Positions 26,454-40,224 of a stretch of DNA of 58,330 nt are shown here, one piece after another. The position numbers and the translations under genes are program-made. The notes under the pieces are model-generated. The model worked only from the letters and a program-made list of their open reading frames with translations. It did not search any database and was not told the origin of the DNA. Source of the stretch: an uncultured Anaerolineae bacterium (GTDB lineage Bacteria > Chloroflexota > Anaerolineae > J036 > Brachytrichaceae); assembly GCA_937927775.1 (NCBI GenBank), contig CALBEF010000075.1, positions 1 through 58,330 on the forward strand, in the 5' to 3' direction. The first letter of the stretch is position 1. Each line of letters starts with the position of its first letter.

Positions 26454-29400
26454 TCACCGCATGTTCGCGCTGACCTGGAATTGCAGAATCTGGCCATTCG
26501 CGGCGTCGGTGACAAGCAGCGTGTCGCCATCGACCGCCAGGCCGGTGGGCAGGCTGCCCTGCGGCGTGGTGAGGTTGGCGTCGATCTCCACGCCGGCCAG
26601 GGTGTAGGCCAGCACCTCGCTGGCGCGCGGGCTGCTGACGTAGAGCGTGTCGCCGCTGATGGCCAGGAAGGGCTTGTGATCGACCGAGCCGAGTTGCGCG
26701 GGGTCCATCGTCAGCCACGAATCGACCGGCCACGCGCGCAAAAATCCGAACGCCGCGTCGAAGACCTGAATGCGCTTGTTCCACGTGTCGGCCACGTAGA
26801 TGTTGCCGGCGGCGTCGATCGCCAGCCCGACCGGCTCGTTGAACTCGCCGCTGCCTGATCCCTCTTTGCCGAACTGCGCCAGGAAGTTGCCTTCGCTGTC
26901 GAAGACCTGCACGCGCTTGTTGCCGGTGTCCGTCACGAGCAGCCGGTTTTGCCGGTCGATGACGATGGCGCGCGGGCCGAAGAAAGTCGTGTCGCGGCCT
27001 GCGCCGTCTGCGTTGCTGACGCCCGGCCGGCCCCACGCAAACAGGAAGTTGCCATCGCGGTCGAACTTCTGGATGCGGTGGTTGAACGTGTCGGCCACGT
27101 AGATCGCGCCATCGCTGGCGATGGCGATCCCCCAGGCGTCGTTGAAGCGCCCCGGCCCGCCCCCCAGCCCGCCCCAGGCGGTCTGAACGATGTTGTCGGC
27201 GTTGAGGCGGAAGAGCCGGTTGGCTTTGCGATCAATCACGTACCGGTCGCCGTTGGGCGCGACTGCGACGCCGGTGGGGCTTTGCAGGCGCGGGAGCGGG
27301 GCGGCCAGGTCTGTGTCGCTTGCGCCTGAAGCAATTGCGCCGGCGCGATAGTCCCATACCTGCGCCGCCAGGTCATTGCGCAGATACAGGCTGAAACGGT
27401 GCGCCGGCGACCAGGTGTCCGCCGTCAGCGTTGTCTTGTTGAACACCTGCGAATAGCGCGTGAAATCGCGGTTGAAGATGATGTCCCACAGCGCGGCGCG
27501 CGCCTGCGGATTGAAGAGCGAGTATGAGATGCGCTCCCACGTCAGATCAAAGTAGTCCTGCATCGGCCACCACACCAGCGTGTAGCGGAAGCGCGTGTAG
27601 TTTTCCAGCAACTGCGGTTCGATCTCGTTGCGCTTTGGATGTTGGTCGCTGATGAGGATGGCATCCAGATCCATGTAGTCCGCCGGCAGGTCGTTGCCGA
27701 TGAAGCGCGCGTTGGGGAACAAGCGCATGTACCAGCTCATCGGCCAGCTTGTTTCGCTGTCGTAGCCCACCTTGATGCCGTTGCCGCCCTTCAACCGCTT
27801 CGACAGGTCTTCGAGCTGATTGAGCGCCAGCTTTGTGCCCGGCGCGCCGTGCGCGTAGAACAGAAACTCGCGCGTGTAGTCGTAGTTGATGTAAGTGACA
27901 GTGTGGGCGGTGCGCACGGTCAGCGCGGCGCCCAGAACCAGCGCCGCCAGGATCACCATGCGCCAGGCCCAGCGCCCGCACACAAACCACAGCGCCGCCA
28001 GCGCAGCGACTGCCATCACGCCGCTCAACCCGAACAGGCCGAGCCACGCGATCAGCCTGGTCGTGTCGCCCTGGGGAATATCGAGGCCGCCGATCAATGA
28101 CAGAAGCCTGACGATGAGCAGCACCGCCAGCCCGGCCAGCCCCGCGCCGGCCAGTTTGCCGCCCAGCGTTAGTTGTTGCCATTCGGATCGAACGACGCGC
28201 AGCACGCGTTCGACGAACCAGCCGGTGAGGAACGCCATCGGCAGCGCGATATGCACGGTCAGCCAGGGCATCTTCTCGCCGGCTGCGCTGAAAATCACCA
28301 GCGCCGAAATGCTCCACCAGCCGGCGAACAAAGGCCACAGGTCGATTGCGGATTGACGATTTTGGGTTGACGATTGCAGGCCGGCCAGTCCGCGCACGGC
28401 CAGGGTGATGAACGCGCCGGCAGCGCCGGCCAGCGCCAGGTATTCGTACAGCGGCACGAGCAGCAGGTAGTAGTACCACGGCTGGCTGCCGCGCTGCACC
28501 GGATGTTGCGCCATCCAATACCCAAGCTGCCCGACAAAGCCGGTGCCGATGCCCCCCACGTTGGTGAACACGGTGGTGAACAGCGTCACCGTGATGACGC
28601 CAAACACAGCAATGATCGACAGCCACAGCCGCCAGTTCCACGTGACGCCGATGGCGATGCTGATGGCAGCCATGCCGACGGTGAGCGCCAGCATGGTCGT
28701 GATCACCTGTGTGTTCGTGCTGAGATTGCTCATCGAACCGAGCAGCTCGATTGCTATTAACTCCTCGCCGGTGACGCGCGCCCAGAGTGGGTTGAGCGCA
28801 AGCAGCATCGCCGGCGCAGCCATGAACATCGTCGTCGTCACCATCACGACGGCGATGTTGAACCAGGGCGACTGGCCGGCTGCCATTGCCAGCCACTGCC
28901 CGAACCACACCCGCAACAGGAAGGCGACCAGCGCCGCCAGCGCCACGCCGGCCAGCACGATCACGATGGCAAACAGGACCAGTTGGGGATCGAAGGACAA
29001 CACGAGCGGCTCGACCTGTGTTACCACGTTGCCGATGCTCAGGGTTTGGGTCAGCAGGCGGGCCAGCACCTCCATCGCAACACAGACGATGAGCATGACG
29101 CCGGCCAGGAAGCCGGCATAGCCAACCGCAGTCAGCGCATCCCGCATCCGCCCGCGCATGGCATGGAACTCGCGCAGCGCAACCACACCCGCAAATGCCG
29201 CGATCCAGGCCACCGTCAGAAAGGATGTGGACTTGTCCGTGGCGTGAAAGGCCAGCGTTGCTGTGAGCGCAATCAGCCAGCCGGCGCGGCGGGTCTCGAT
29301 GTAGCGCCACACAAACAGCACCGTCAGCGTCACCCACACCAGGATGAACGCCTCCTGACGGATGTAGCGGGCGTGATACAGGATCGACGGCGAAATGAGC

Positions 29401-29948
29401 AGCGCCGCCGACGTGACCAATGCGCCGGCCCGGCCCAGTTGCCGGCGAAAGAAGAAGGGCAGGATCACCAGCGCAACGCCGAACAGGGCGGTTGGAATGC
29501 GCGAGGTGAAGTCGTCCGCGCCAAACAGGAAATAGGACAACGCTGTGATGTGAAACAGGAACGGCCCGTGCATCAACGGCGTGTGATTGAAGCCTTTGCC
29601 GGTGGCAAGTTGATACGAGAAGTACGTGTGCAGGCTCTCGTCATGGCTCATCACGCGCGCGCCGAGATCCCAGAAGCGCGTCAACACGGCCGCGACAATC
29701 AGCGCGAGGCACAAGACTGTCTCCCAGCTCAGCGCGCCCAGCACTGGCCGTTCCAGCCATGCCGTCACGCGCGCGGCCCGGTCTTGCGCCGGCGGCTCTT
29801 CCATCGTTCCTTCTGCGGAGATTTGCTCCTGCGGCTGAACTGCGCCCTCAGGGGTTGCCGGATCAATCGTCTGGTCAACGCGCGTCTGGTCAACGCGGGG
29901 ATGCTCCGCCGTCGTCGCAGGTTGATCTTGTTCGATCGGGTTCGTCAT
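26454..29948 (-). CDS. TIGR03663-like polytopic glycosyltransferase-type protein with C-terminal NHL propeller
   Basis: The 1164-residue protein has a hydrophilic Pro/Gln/Thr N-terminus (1-75), then about a dozen membrane segments. SHDESLHTYF at 101-110 with HTPLMHGPFLF after it resembles the first-loop acidic motif of GT-C glycosyltransferases and the TIGR03663 family. The last roughly 290 residues are NHL/SMP-30 repeats (VDQxGNIYVADTxNxRIQKF-type blades, about five), predicted to be extracellular. The start at 29948 is chosen because upstream sequence only shadows the next gene; it lies 50 bases after that gene. A heptamer array encodes a loop at residues 524-535. It is the last gene of a four-gene cluster; substrate unknown. 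Confidence 0.85.
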   Translation of the reverse strand: MTNPIEQDQPATTAEHPRVDQTRVDQTIDPATPEGAVQPQEQISAEGTMEEPPAQDRAARVTAWLERPVLGALSWETVLCLALIVAAVLTRFWDLGARVMSHDESLHTYFSYQLATGKGFNHTPLMHGPFLFHITALSYFLFGADDFTSRIPTALFGVALVILPFFFRRQLGRAGALVTSAALLISPSILYHARYIRQEAFILVWVTLTVLFVWRYIETRRAGWLIALTATLAFHATDKSTSFLTVAWIAAFAGVVALREFHAMRGRMRDALTAVGYAGFLAGVMLIVCVAMEVLARLLTQTLSIGNVVTQVEPLVLSFDPQLVLFAIVIVLAGVALAALVAFLLRVWFGQWLAMAAGQSPWFNIAVVMVTTTMFMAAPAMLLALNPLWARVTGEELIAIELLGSMSNLSTNTQVITTMLALTVGMAAISIAIGVTWNWRLWLSIIAVFGVITVTLFTTVFTNVGGIGTGFVGQLGYWMAQHPVQRGSQPWYYYLLLVPLYEYLALAGAAGAFITLAVRGLAGLQSSTQNRQSAIDLWPLFAGWWSISALVIFSAAGEKMPWLTVHIALPMAFLTGWFVERVLRVVRSEWQQLTLGGKLAGAGLAGLAVLLIVRLLSLIGGLDIPQGDTTRLIAWLGLFGLSGVMAVAALAALWFVCGRWAWRMVILAALVLGAALTVRTAHTVTYINYDYTREFLFYAHGAPGTKLALNQLEDLSKRLKGGNGIKVGYDSETSWPMSWYMRLFPNARFIGNDLPADYMDLDAILISDQHPKRNEIEPQLLENYTRFRYTLVWWPMQDYFDLTWERISYSLFNPQARAALWDIIFNRDFTRYSQVFNKTTLTADTWSPAHRFSLYLRNDLAAQVWDYRAGAIASGASDTDLAAPLPRLQSPTGVAVAPNGDRYVIDRKANRLFRLNADNIVQTAWGGLGGGPGRFNDAWGIAIASDGAIYVADTFNHRIQKFDRDGNFLFAWGRPGVSNADGAGRDTTFFGPRAIVIDRQNRLLVTDTGNKRVQVFDSEGNFLAQFGKEGSGSGEFNEPVGLAIDAAGNIYVADTWNKRIQVFDAAFGFLRAWPVDSWLTMDPAQLGSVDHKPFLAISGDTLYVSSPRASEVLAYTLAGVEIDANLTTPQGSLPTGLAVDGDTLLVTDAANGQILQFQVSANMR
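28344..28378. repeat. Heptanucleotide array, 5 units, GATTGAC type, inside a coding region
   Basis: Units GATTGCG, GATTGAC, GATTTTG, GGTTGAC, GATTGCA. On the coding (minus) strand they encode a short Gln/Ser/Thr/Asn-rich loop between membrane segments. The 35 bases are not a multiple of three, yet the frame stays open. Confidence 0.85.
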
Positions 29949-29966
29949 AGCGTAGTTGTAGAAGCA

Positions 29967-29981
29967 GCGGACTGTGTCCGC
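29967..29981. repeat. 15-base inverted repeat GCGGAC-TGT-GTCCGC
   Basis: A perfect 6-bp stem with a 3-base loop in the 50-base gap between two cluster genes. It is the best-conserved member of the family also found at 21483-21512, 21678-21692, 23472-23486 and 46351-46365. Confidence 0.6.
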
Positions 29982-29998
29982 GGTGTCGGATTGAAGGC

Positions 29999-31981
29999 TT
30001 AGCGGCCGCTGTAGCGTCTGGCCACGTCCTGGCGCAGCCACAGCACCCAGCGCGCGCCATCCTGAGAGGGTGTCGTTGCCTCGTCCAGACTGCGCAACAT
30101 CAGCCAGCGCGCCAGCGGGCGACAACTGAACTGGCCGGATCGGTCATCGCATCCCGCCGAACGGATAGAGGCGCTGGATGCGATGCGAAAGGCGCTGCCG
30201 ATATAGGCATAGTCGGTCTGGATGGATGCGCCGGCCGGCGTCAATACTATCTCCGCCGCGCCTGGCTGCAATGTGATGATGGCCCGCCGCCAGTCACGCA
30301 CGGCCCATTTCAGACTGGCCGGCGCCGATTCGGACAACTCAACCGGGATTGCCGATGGCTCGCCCAGTGCGCGCGCGCTGACATCGGCCAGCGCGTCGCG
30401 CAGATCGCGCGCGCCGCGCAGGGTTGCGCGCACGTTGTACGGTTCAGCGGGGTTGTCGGCGCCTGTCTGAGTCAACTGGACGCCCGCGCTGAGCGTGTAG
30501 AGCGTCAGGCAGACGGCGGCGGCGATACCCGCGCCGGCCAGCGCCGCTTGCGCGTTGAGCGTTATTGTCGCCACGATGACGATGCCGCCGACCATCAGCG
30601 CAGCCAGCAGGGCAGTCAGCAGCCAGGTGATCTCGCCCTGGCCGGCGTAAAGCAGCGCGCCGATAAACCCGTACACGAGCATGATGGCAGAGATGCCGGC
30701 CACAGTGGTGATGGGAACCCATTGTCGGCGATCAGCCAGTTCGGCCAGGGCGCGCTCGATCGCGGCCGAGGCCAGCGCCGCGCAACCGATGATCGCTGGC
30801 GTGAATCCATCGACTGTGCGCGCCTGTGTAAGCAGCCACAGGCCGAAGCCTGCGCCAGCCCATGCCAGCCAGGGCGCCGCGCCGCGTAGAATGCCGGCCT
30901 CATTTGACGCCGGCGCTGGAAATGGATTGCGCTGCGCAGGCCGGCCGAGCGCAAGCACGGTCAGACCCGCGATTGCTCCAATCCAGATCAAGGGTTCGTT
31001 GAGCACGAAGCCGGCCATGCCACGCACCACAGGCAGCGGCCACATGCCGGCGGCCCCTTCAATCAACTGGCCGCCGGTCAATTCGGCAAACCATAGCGCG
31101 TAGCCGTTGAACATATCGCCCAGTCCGGGCAGGCGCAGGCCGAACCCTGTTGCCCCAATCACGCACGCGCCGGCAGCGATTAAGCTGGCGCGCGCATTCA
31201 GTCGCAGTCTGCTCAAGCGTCTGCTGACAGCCAAAGCCGCCGTGAGGGTCAGCGCCGGCGTCACCGCGTCTGCGCCACAGGCCAGCAGCAACCCGGCCAG
31301 CAGCCAGCCAGCTTCGGCGCGCATGTCGGTCATCCACACACACCACATGCCGAATGCCAGTGTCCAGGCGAACTGCGCGCCGTCTGACTGGCGCGCAACG
31401 AACCACAGGGTGGGGGAGAGAGCCAGCAATCCGCCAAACGCGAGCGCGCGCGCCGGCCTCATCTCGCGGCGCAATAAGGCCGGCGCCAGGCACAGCGCGA
31501 CGCCGGCCAGCGCCGGCAGCCATCGGGCTGTGGCGTCTGTCGCGCCAAAGAGCGACATCCAGATGGCCTGCGCTGTGGTGAACAATGGGTTGGCGATTGA
31601 CACAGAGCCAGAGGCGGCAACGAGTGGGCTGCTGTCGCCTGCCAGCGCCAGTGCCTGAAACGCCAACGCGGCTTCGGCGTCATTGAGCGGCGCGCCGCCC
31701 AGCGCCCAGGCGCGCGCGAACAGGGCCAGCGCGCCGATGCCCAGCCAGAGCAGGGTCTCGCGGGTCAGTGTCACGGTCTGCGTCGCGTTATCCTGATGCT
31801 GTGGCGCATCTGCGCGATGCAGCGATGTAGATGTAACGCGGGCTTCAGCCCGCACAACCTTCATCGCGTTATCCTGATGCTGCGGCGCATCTGCGCGATG
31901 CAGTGATGTAGATGTAACGCTGGCTTCAGCCCGCGCACCTGTCCGCGCATCATGGGTGTGTAATCGGGCGCTCTCGATCAT
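29999..31981 (-). CDS. Glycosyltransferase-39-like polytopic membrane protein, 660 aa
   Basis: After a hydrophilic N-terminus of about 70 residues come roughly a dozen membrane segments. APLNDAEAALAF and ANPLFTTAQAIWMSLFG occupy the place of the first outer loop of GT-C/ArnT-like proteins, with Asp-Ala-Glu instead of Asp-Glu. The last 120 residues are a soluble outer domain. ATG 31981 overlaps the TGA of the upstream YYY gene (ATGA), which supports this start. Residues about 16-66 are encoded by two copies of a 71-base repeat. Family assignment is by layout; the substrate is unknown. Confidence 0.7.
   Translation of the reverse strand: MIESARLHTHDARTGARAEASVTSTSLHRADAPQHQDNAMKVVRAEARVTSTSLHRADAPQHQDNATQTVTLTRETLLWLGIGALALFARAWALGGAPLNDAEAALAFQALALAGDSSPLVAASGSVSIANPLFTTAQAIWMSLFGATDATARWLPALAGVALCLAPALLRREMRPARALAFGGLLALSPTLWFVARQSDGAQFAWTLAFGMWCVWMTDMRAEAGWLLAGLLLACGADAVTPALTLTAALAVSRRLSRLRLNARASLIAAGACVIGATGFGLRLPGLGDMFNGYALWFAELTGGQLIEGAAGMWPLPVVRGMAGFVLNEPLIWIGAIAGLTVLALGRPAQRNPFPAPASNEAGILRGAAPWLAWAGAGFGLWLLTQARTVDGFTPAIIGCAALASAAIERALAELADRRQWVPITTVAGISAIMLVYGFIGALLYAGQGEITWLLTALLAALMVGGIVIVATITLNAQAALAGAGIAAAVCLTLYTLSAGVQLTQTGADNPAEPYNVRATLRGARDLRDALADVSARALGEPSAIPVELSESAPASLKWAVRDWRRAIITLQPGAAEIVLTPAGASIQTDYAYIGSAFRIASSASIRSAGCDDRSGQFSCRPLARWLMLRSLDEATTPSQDGARWVLWLRQDVARRYSGR
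31783..31934. repeat. Two direct copies of a 71-base REP-like element inside a coding region
   Basis: Copies at 31783-31853 and 31864-31934 differ at about three positions and start 81 bases apart (27 codons), so both are read in the same frame. Each holds a hairpin ending in GCTTCAGCCCGC (a perfect GCGGGCT/AGCCCGC stem in the first copy) and a second GCATC/GATGC stem. They encode the N-terminal tail of the 660-residue membrane protein. Confidence 0.9.
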
Positions 31982-34492
31982 GGTTGTGTGCCGGCCCGGC
32001 TGGGCGCGATCTGATAGATGATCGTGCCGCCCGACTGGAAGACCGGCTTGCCCAGTCGTTCAAATTTAGCCAGACCTTCGGCTGAATATCGGTTGCGTTC
32101 AGGCAGGCCAACGATAACATATCGCACGTTGAACTCCTCGATCACAGCGCGCGCGGCGCGCTCATCGACACTGTTGAAAAGCGTTTCGATCAACGGTTCG
32201 CGGCGCGCCGGCTCGTCGTAGTTGCCGCGCCACTGGTGCTGGTGTCCGCCCCAGCCGAGCAGGGTCGGCAGGCCGGTGAATGCGGAGATGCGGCCGTAGT
32301 AGGAATAGGCGGCGTAGCGATCGGCGGGCGCTTCGGCGATGACCGGCGCGCCGCTGACCGTCGCGTTCAGCCAGGCGATGGCGGCTGCGTCGTCGGGCCG
32401 GGTGGTGTTGAGGTGAGCGGCCCCGTCGAGGGTGGGCCGGCGCGAAAAGCCATCCGTGCGGCTTTGCGCGGCGAAGATGGGATACAACAGCCCGCCGGCG
32501 ATCAACAGGCTGATGGTTGCGCCGGCCAGTTTGGGCCAGACTCCATGCGCGGTCAGCAGGCTGGTCAACGCGAACCCGCCGGCAATGGCCCACACCGTCC
32601 ACGCCTGATAGTAGAACTTGAACACCGTGTTCATGCGCGTGCCGAACATGTCGCGCACAAAGACGAACTCGACTGCTGCTGTCAACAACGCTCCGCCCAA
32701 TAGCAGCAGCAGCGCGAACAGATCGGGCTGGCCGGCGCGCGGCGCGTCGCTGTTTGTGGCCGGTCTGATCCACAGGCCGGTGAGGATGAGTGTGACACAC
32801 AGCGCCGCGAAGGCCAGCAGCGCAATCGGAACCCAGGGGTCGCTCAGGCGCAGCGTCAGACGTTGCAGCGCGATGTCGCGGGTGACGCCGAACACGCTGC
32901 CGCCTTCCTGCATCACTTCCGTGAACATGGCGCGCAGTTGGGGCGAGACCAGCCCGATAGCGACGACGCCGGCCAGCCCGCCAACCAGCGCCAGCAGCGT
33001 CAGGCCGGCTGCCCGTCCGAGCAACGACATGACAGACAGGCGCGCCGCCCGGCTCACGCGATGGGTCATCAGCGCGACGAATGCAGCGCCGGTCGCCAGA
33101 AATGGCGCAAACATCAAAACGAACTGCGGCCAGCGCGTGCCGTTGAACAGGTTGATGCCGATGCCGGCGGCTTGCGAGGCAAACGTGCTGTAGAACGGCA
33201 GATATAACGCGTAGCCCAGCGCCAGGATCGCCCCGATAAACGCGAGGGCCGGCGCGATCGGCTCACGGCGCAACAGCCGGCCCAGCACCAATCCGCCGGC
33301 GACCAGCGCCCCGTACACCGGCAGGTCCCAGGTGTTCATAAACGCCAGCCCCCCGATCACAATCGCCGACAAGGCTACGTCGGGCGCGCGAGCAGGAGGG
33401 CGATAGAACAGGCTGAGCGCGAGCGCGATGGCAATCAACGCAAACGGCAGCCCCATTACGTGCGGGTGGTTATCGCCGAGCAGGAAGCTGAAGACGGGCG
33501 ACTCGGTGATGACCTCCTGATCCCGGCCGTCCGGCGTGTAGTCGTGGACCACGCGCGACCAGTCCCACCACCAGTAGAAGCGCGTTGGCGCCAGGCCGTT
33601 GCACTCCACTTGTTGCGCAGCGATCTGGCGCACGTCCAGCCATTGCCAGAAACGATCCGGCCCAGCGCCTGCGCAACGAACCGACTCCATCAACCCGCCC
33701 ATGTTGCCCATCACGGCCAGCATGACGGCGGTGAGCAGGCCGGCGATTGTCGAGTGCTGAGTGCTGTGTTGCGTATTGCGTGTTGCGTGTTGCGTGTTGC
33801 GTATTGCGTGTTGCGTATTGCGTATTCTGACTCTTGACTCCTGACTCCTGACCACTCGCCACCAGATTCCAGCCCAGGCTAAATGCGCCGGCCAGTGTCA
33901 GGGCGAAGAAGGAGGCGTTGCCCAGGTTGAACGCGATCGTGGGCGCGACTCCGCTGACGCGCGTGAGCATAGCCAGAATGACGTAGCCGAAGTAGTAGTA
34001 GCTGATGGGGAAGCCGGCCAGCCAGGCGTCGTTGGGCGGGAAGGCCGGGCTGCGCAGGATGGCGTTCAGCATCATGATCTCCATGAACTTCTCGCCGCCG
34101 GCTTCCACGATTTCGGGGTTGTAGGCGCGATAGACCGCCCAGACGAACAAGCCGGCGGCAAACAGCGCCTCGGTGATCAGCACAACACGGCGGGCCGGCC
34201 AGAGCAGCAACGGCGCGTGAGGACGATCCGTTTCACGTCGGCCATCCAGCCGCCACAGCGCAATGCCGGCGCCGAACAGGAGGGCGAGCGCCATCAGCAC
34301 CGCGCCGCTGTTGTTGGCCGACAGGCCGGCGGTGATGATCCACCAGTAGGCGAATCCGCCCAGCAGCAACCCAAGCGCCTTGCTGATCCCATACCCGCGA
34401 TCCGGCAACCCTTGCAGCCAGCGCGCGGCAATCAGCCACCCGCCCAGGCTGAAGACCTGCAACCACACGTACCACAGGAGAAGATCGAGCAT
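31978..34492 (-). pseudogene. Chlor_Arch_YYY-type membrane protein, frame broken at a heptamer array
   Basis: Two overlapping frames together make one protein. Frame A starts at ATG 34492 (LLLWYVWLQVFSLGGW, then the family motif ISYYYFGYV) and is homologous up to about 33860; after that it runs out of phase to 33470. Frame B resumes at the array (nominal GTG 33855) and carries the rest (NTVFKFYYQAW and the soluble end) to 31978. The span of 2515 bases is one base over a multiple of three. Removing one seven-base unit gives 2508 bases and an 835-residue protein, within the 700-900 residues I recall for this family. Both frames are free of stops through the array. Alternatives are true inactivation, slippage-based switching, or an assembly error in the repeat. 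The stop overlaps the next start (ATGA), so downstream coupling depends on frame B. Confidence 0.8.
33752..33856. repeat. Heptanucleotide array, 15 units, at the frame break of the YYY gene
   Basis: Two GAGTGCT units are followed by a block of GTGTTGC and GTATTGC units (five and three), one GTATTCT, then GACTCTT, two GACTCCT and GACCACT. All are ungapped. On the minus strand the core encodes a seven-residue period close to RNTQHAT. The same unit in inverted orientation makes up the array at 34493-34625. Confidence 0.97.
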
Positions 34493-34610
34493 CGGGAGTC
34501 AGTCGTCAGAATACGCAACACGCAATACGCAACACGCAATACGCAATACGCAACACGCAATACGCAACACGCAATACGCAATACGCTACACGGCACTCAT
34601 CACTCAACCT

Positions 34611-34625
<15 letters not shown>
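34493..34625. repeat. Heptanucleotide array, 19 units, CGCAACA / CGCAATA type
   Basis: Units CGGGAGT, CAGTCGT, CAGAATA, then ten alternating CGCAACA/CGCAATA units, then CGCTACA, CGGCACT, CATCACT, CAACCTT, CAACGCT, CAACCCT. The array encodes the last codons and stop (34611-34613) of the large upstream fusion gene, fills the intergenic gap, and touches the start codon of the YYY gene (34490-34492). Confidence 0.97.
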
Positions 34626-39779
<5,154 letters not shown>

Positions 39780-40224
39780 GAGCGCATGGGTGATCCTGCG
39801 TGTTCAGAATTGGTTGCGTGAATGGCGACACCATGTGTTGGCTCGATCATCAGATACCGAGACGCAGCAATCTGGCGGATTCTAACCCAGACAAATGTCC
39901 GGGTTGCTTGATGATGGGGTGCATTTCCCAGCAGGGGCAAATTCCCCGGCAGAGAGTGTTGCGCGCAGTGGGTATGCCTGTAGGGCAAGCCGCCGGGCTT
40001 GCCCTGCTTCGCAGGCCAATTGGCACACAGGAAATGCGCCAGCAGGCCGAATGGGGCGCATTTCCCGGCAGGGGGCAATCCGCCGATGTGCGCGGTGGAT
40101 AAATCCGCGCGCAACCTGCCCCCACACAGAAATACACCCTGCTTGATGGGTGCGTTTCCCTACAGGGGGTAATTTGATTGAACCCCGGTTTACTATAATC
40201 CCCTGCGAGGAGACGGAGTTAACG
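39780..40224. other. Divergent intergenic region with degenerate 30-base repeats and hairpins
   Basis: Between the fusion gene and nagA there is no gene. A unit close to ATGGGGCGCATTTCCC followed by a GCAGGGG run occurs at 39914, 40051 and 40146. AGGGCAAGCC at 39982-39991 pairs perfectly with GGCTTGCCCT at 39996-40005. GGAAATGCGCC at 40030-40040 pairs with GGCGCATTTCC at 40055-40065. These look like decayed dispersed repeats or multiple regulator sites. Confidence 0.7.
40194..40199 (+). promoter_or_regulatory. Candidate -10 box of nagA
   Basis: TATAAT at 40194-40199 is 26 bases before the nagA start. TTGATT at 40174-40179 is a possible -35 but only 14 bases away, shorter than usual. Confidence 0.45.

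Noticed and set aside
29949-30125. Extension of the TIGR03663-like protein upstream of 29948
   Set aside because: It overlaps the end of the neighbouring gene and has shadow composition.
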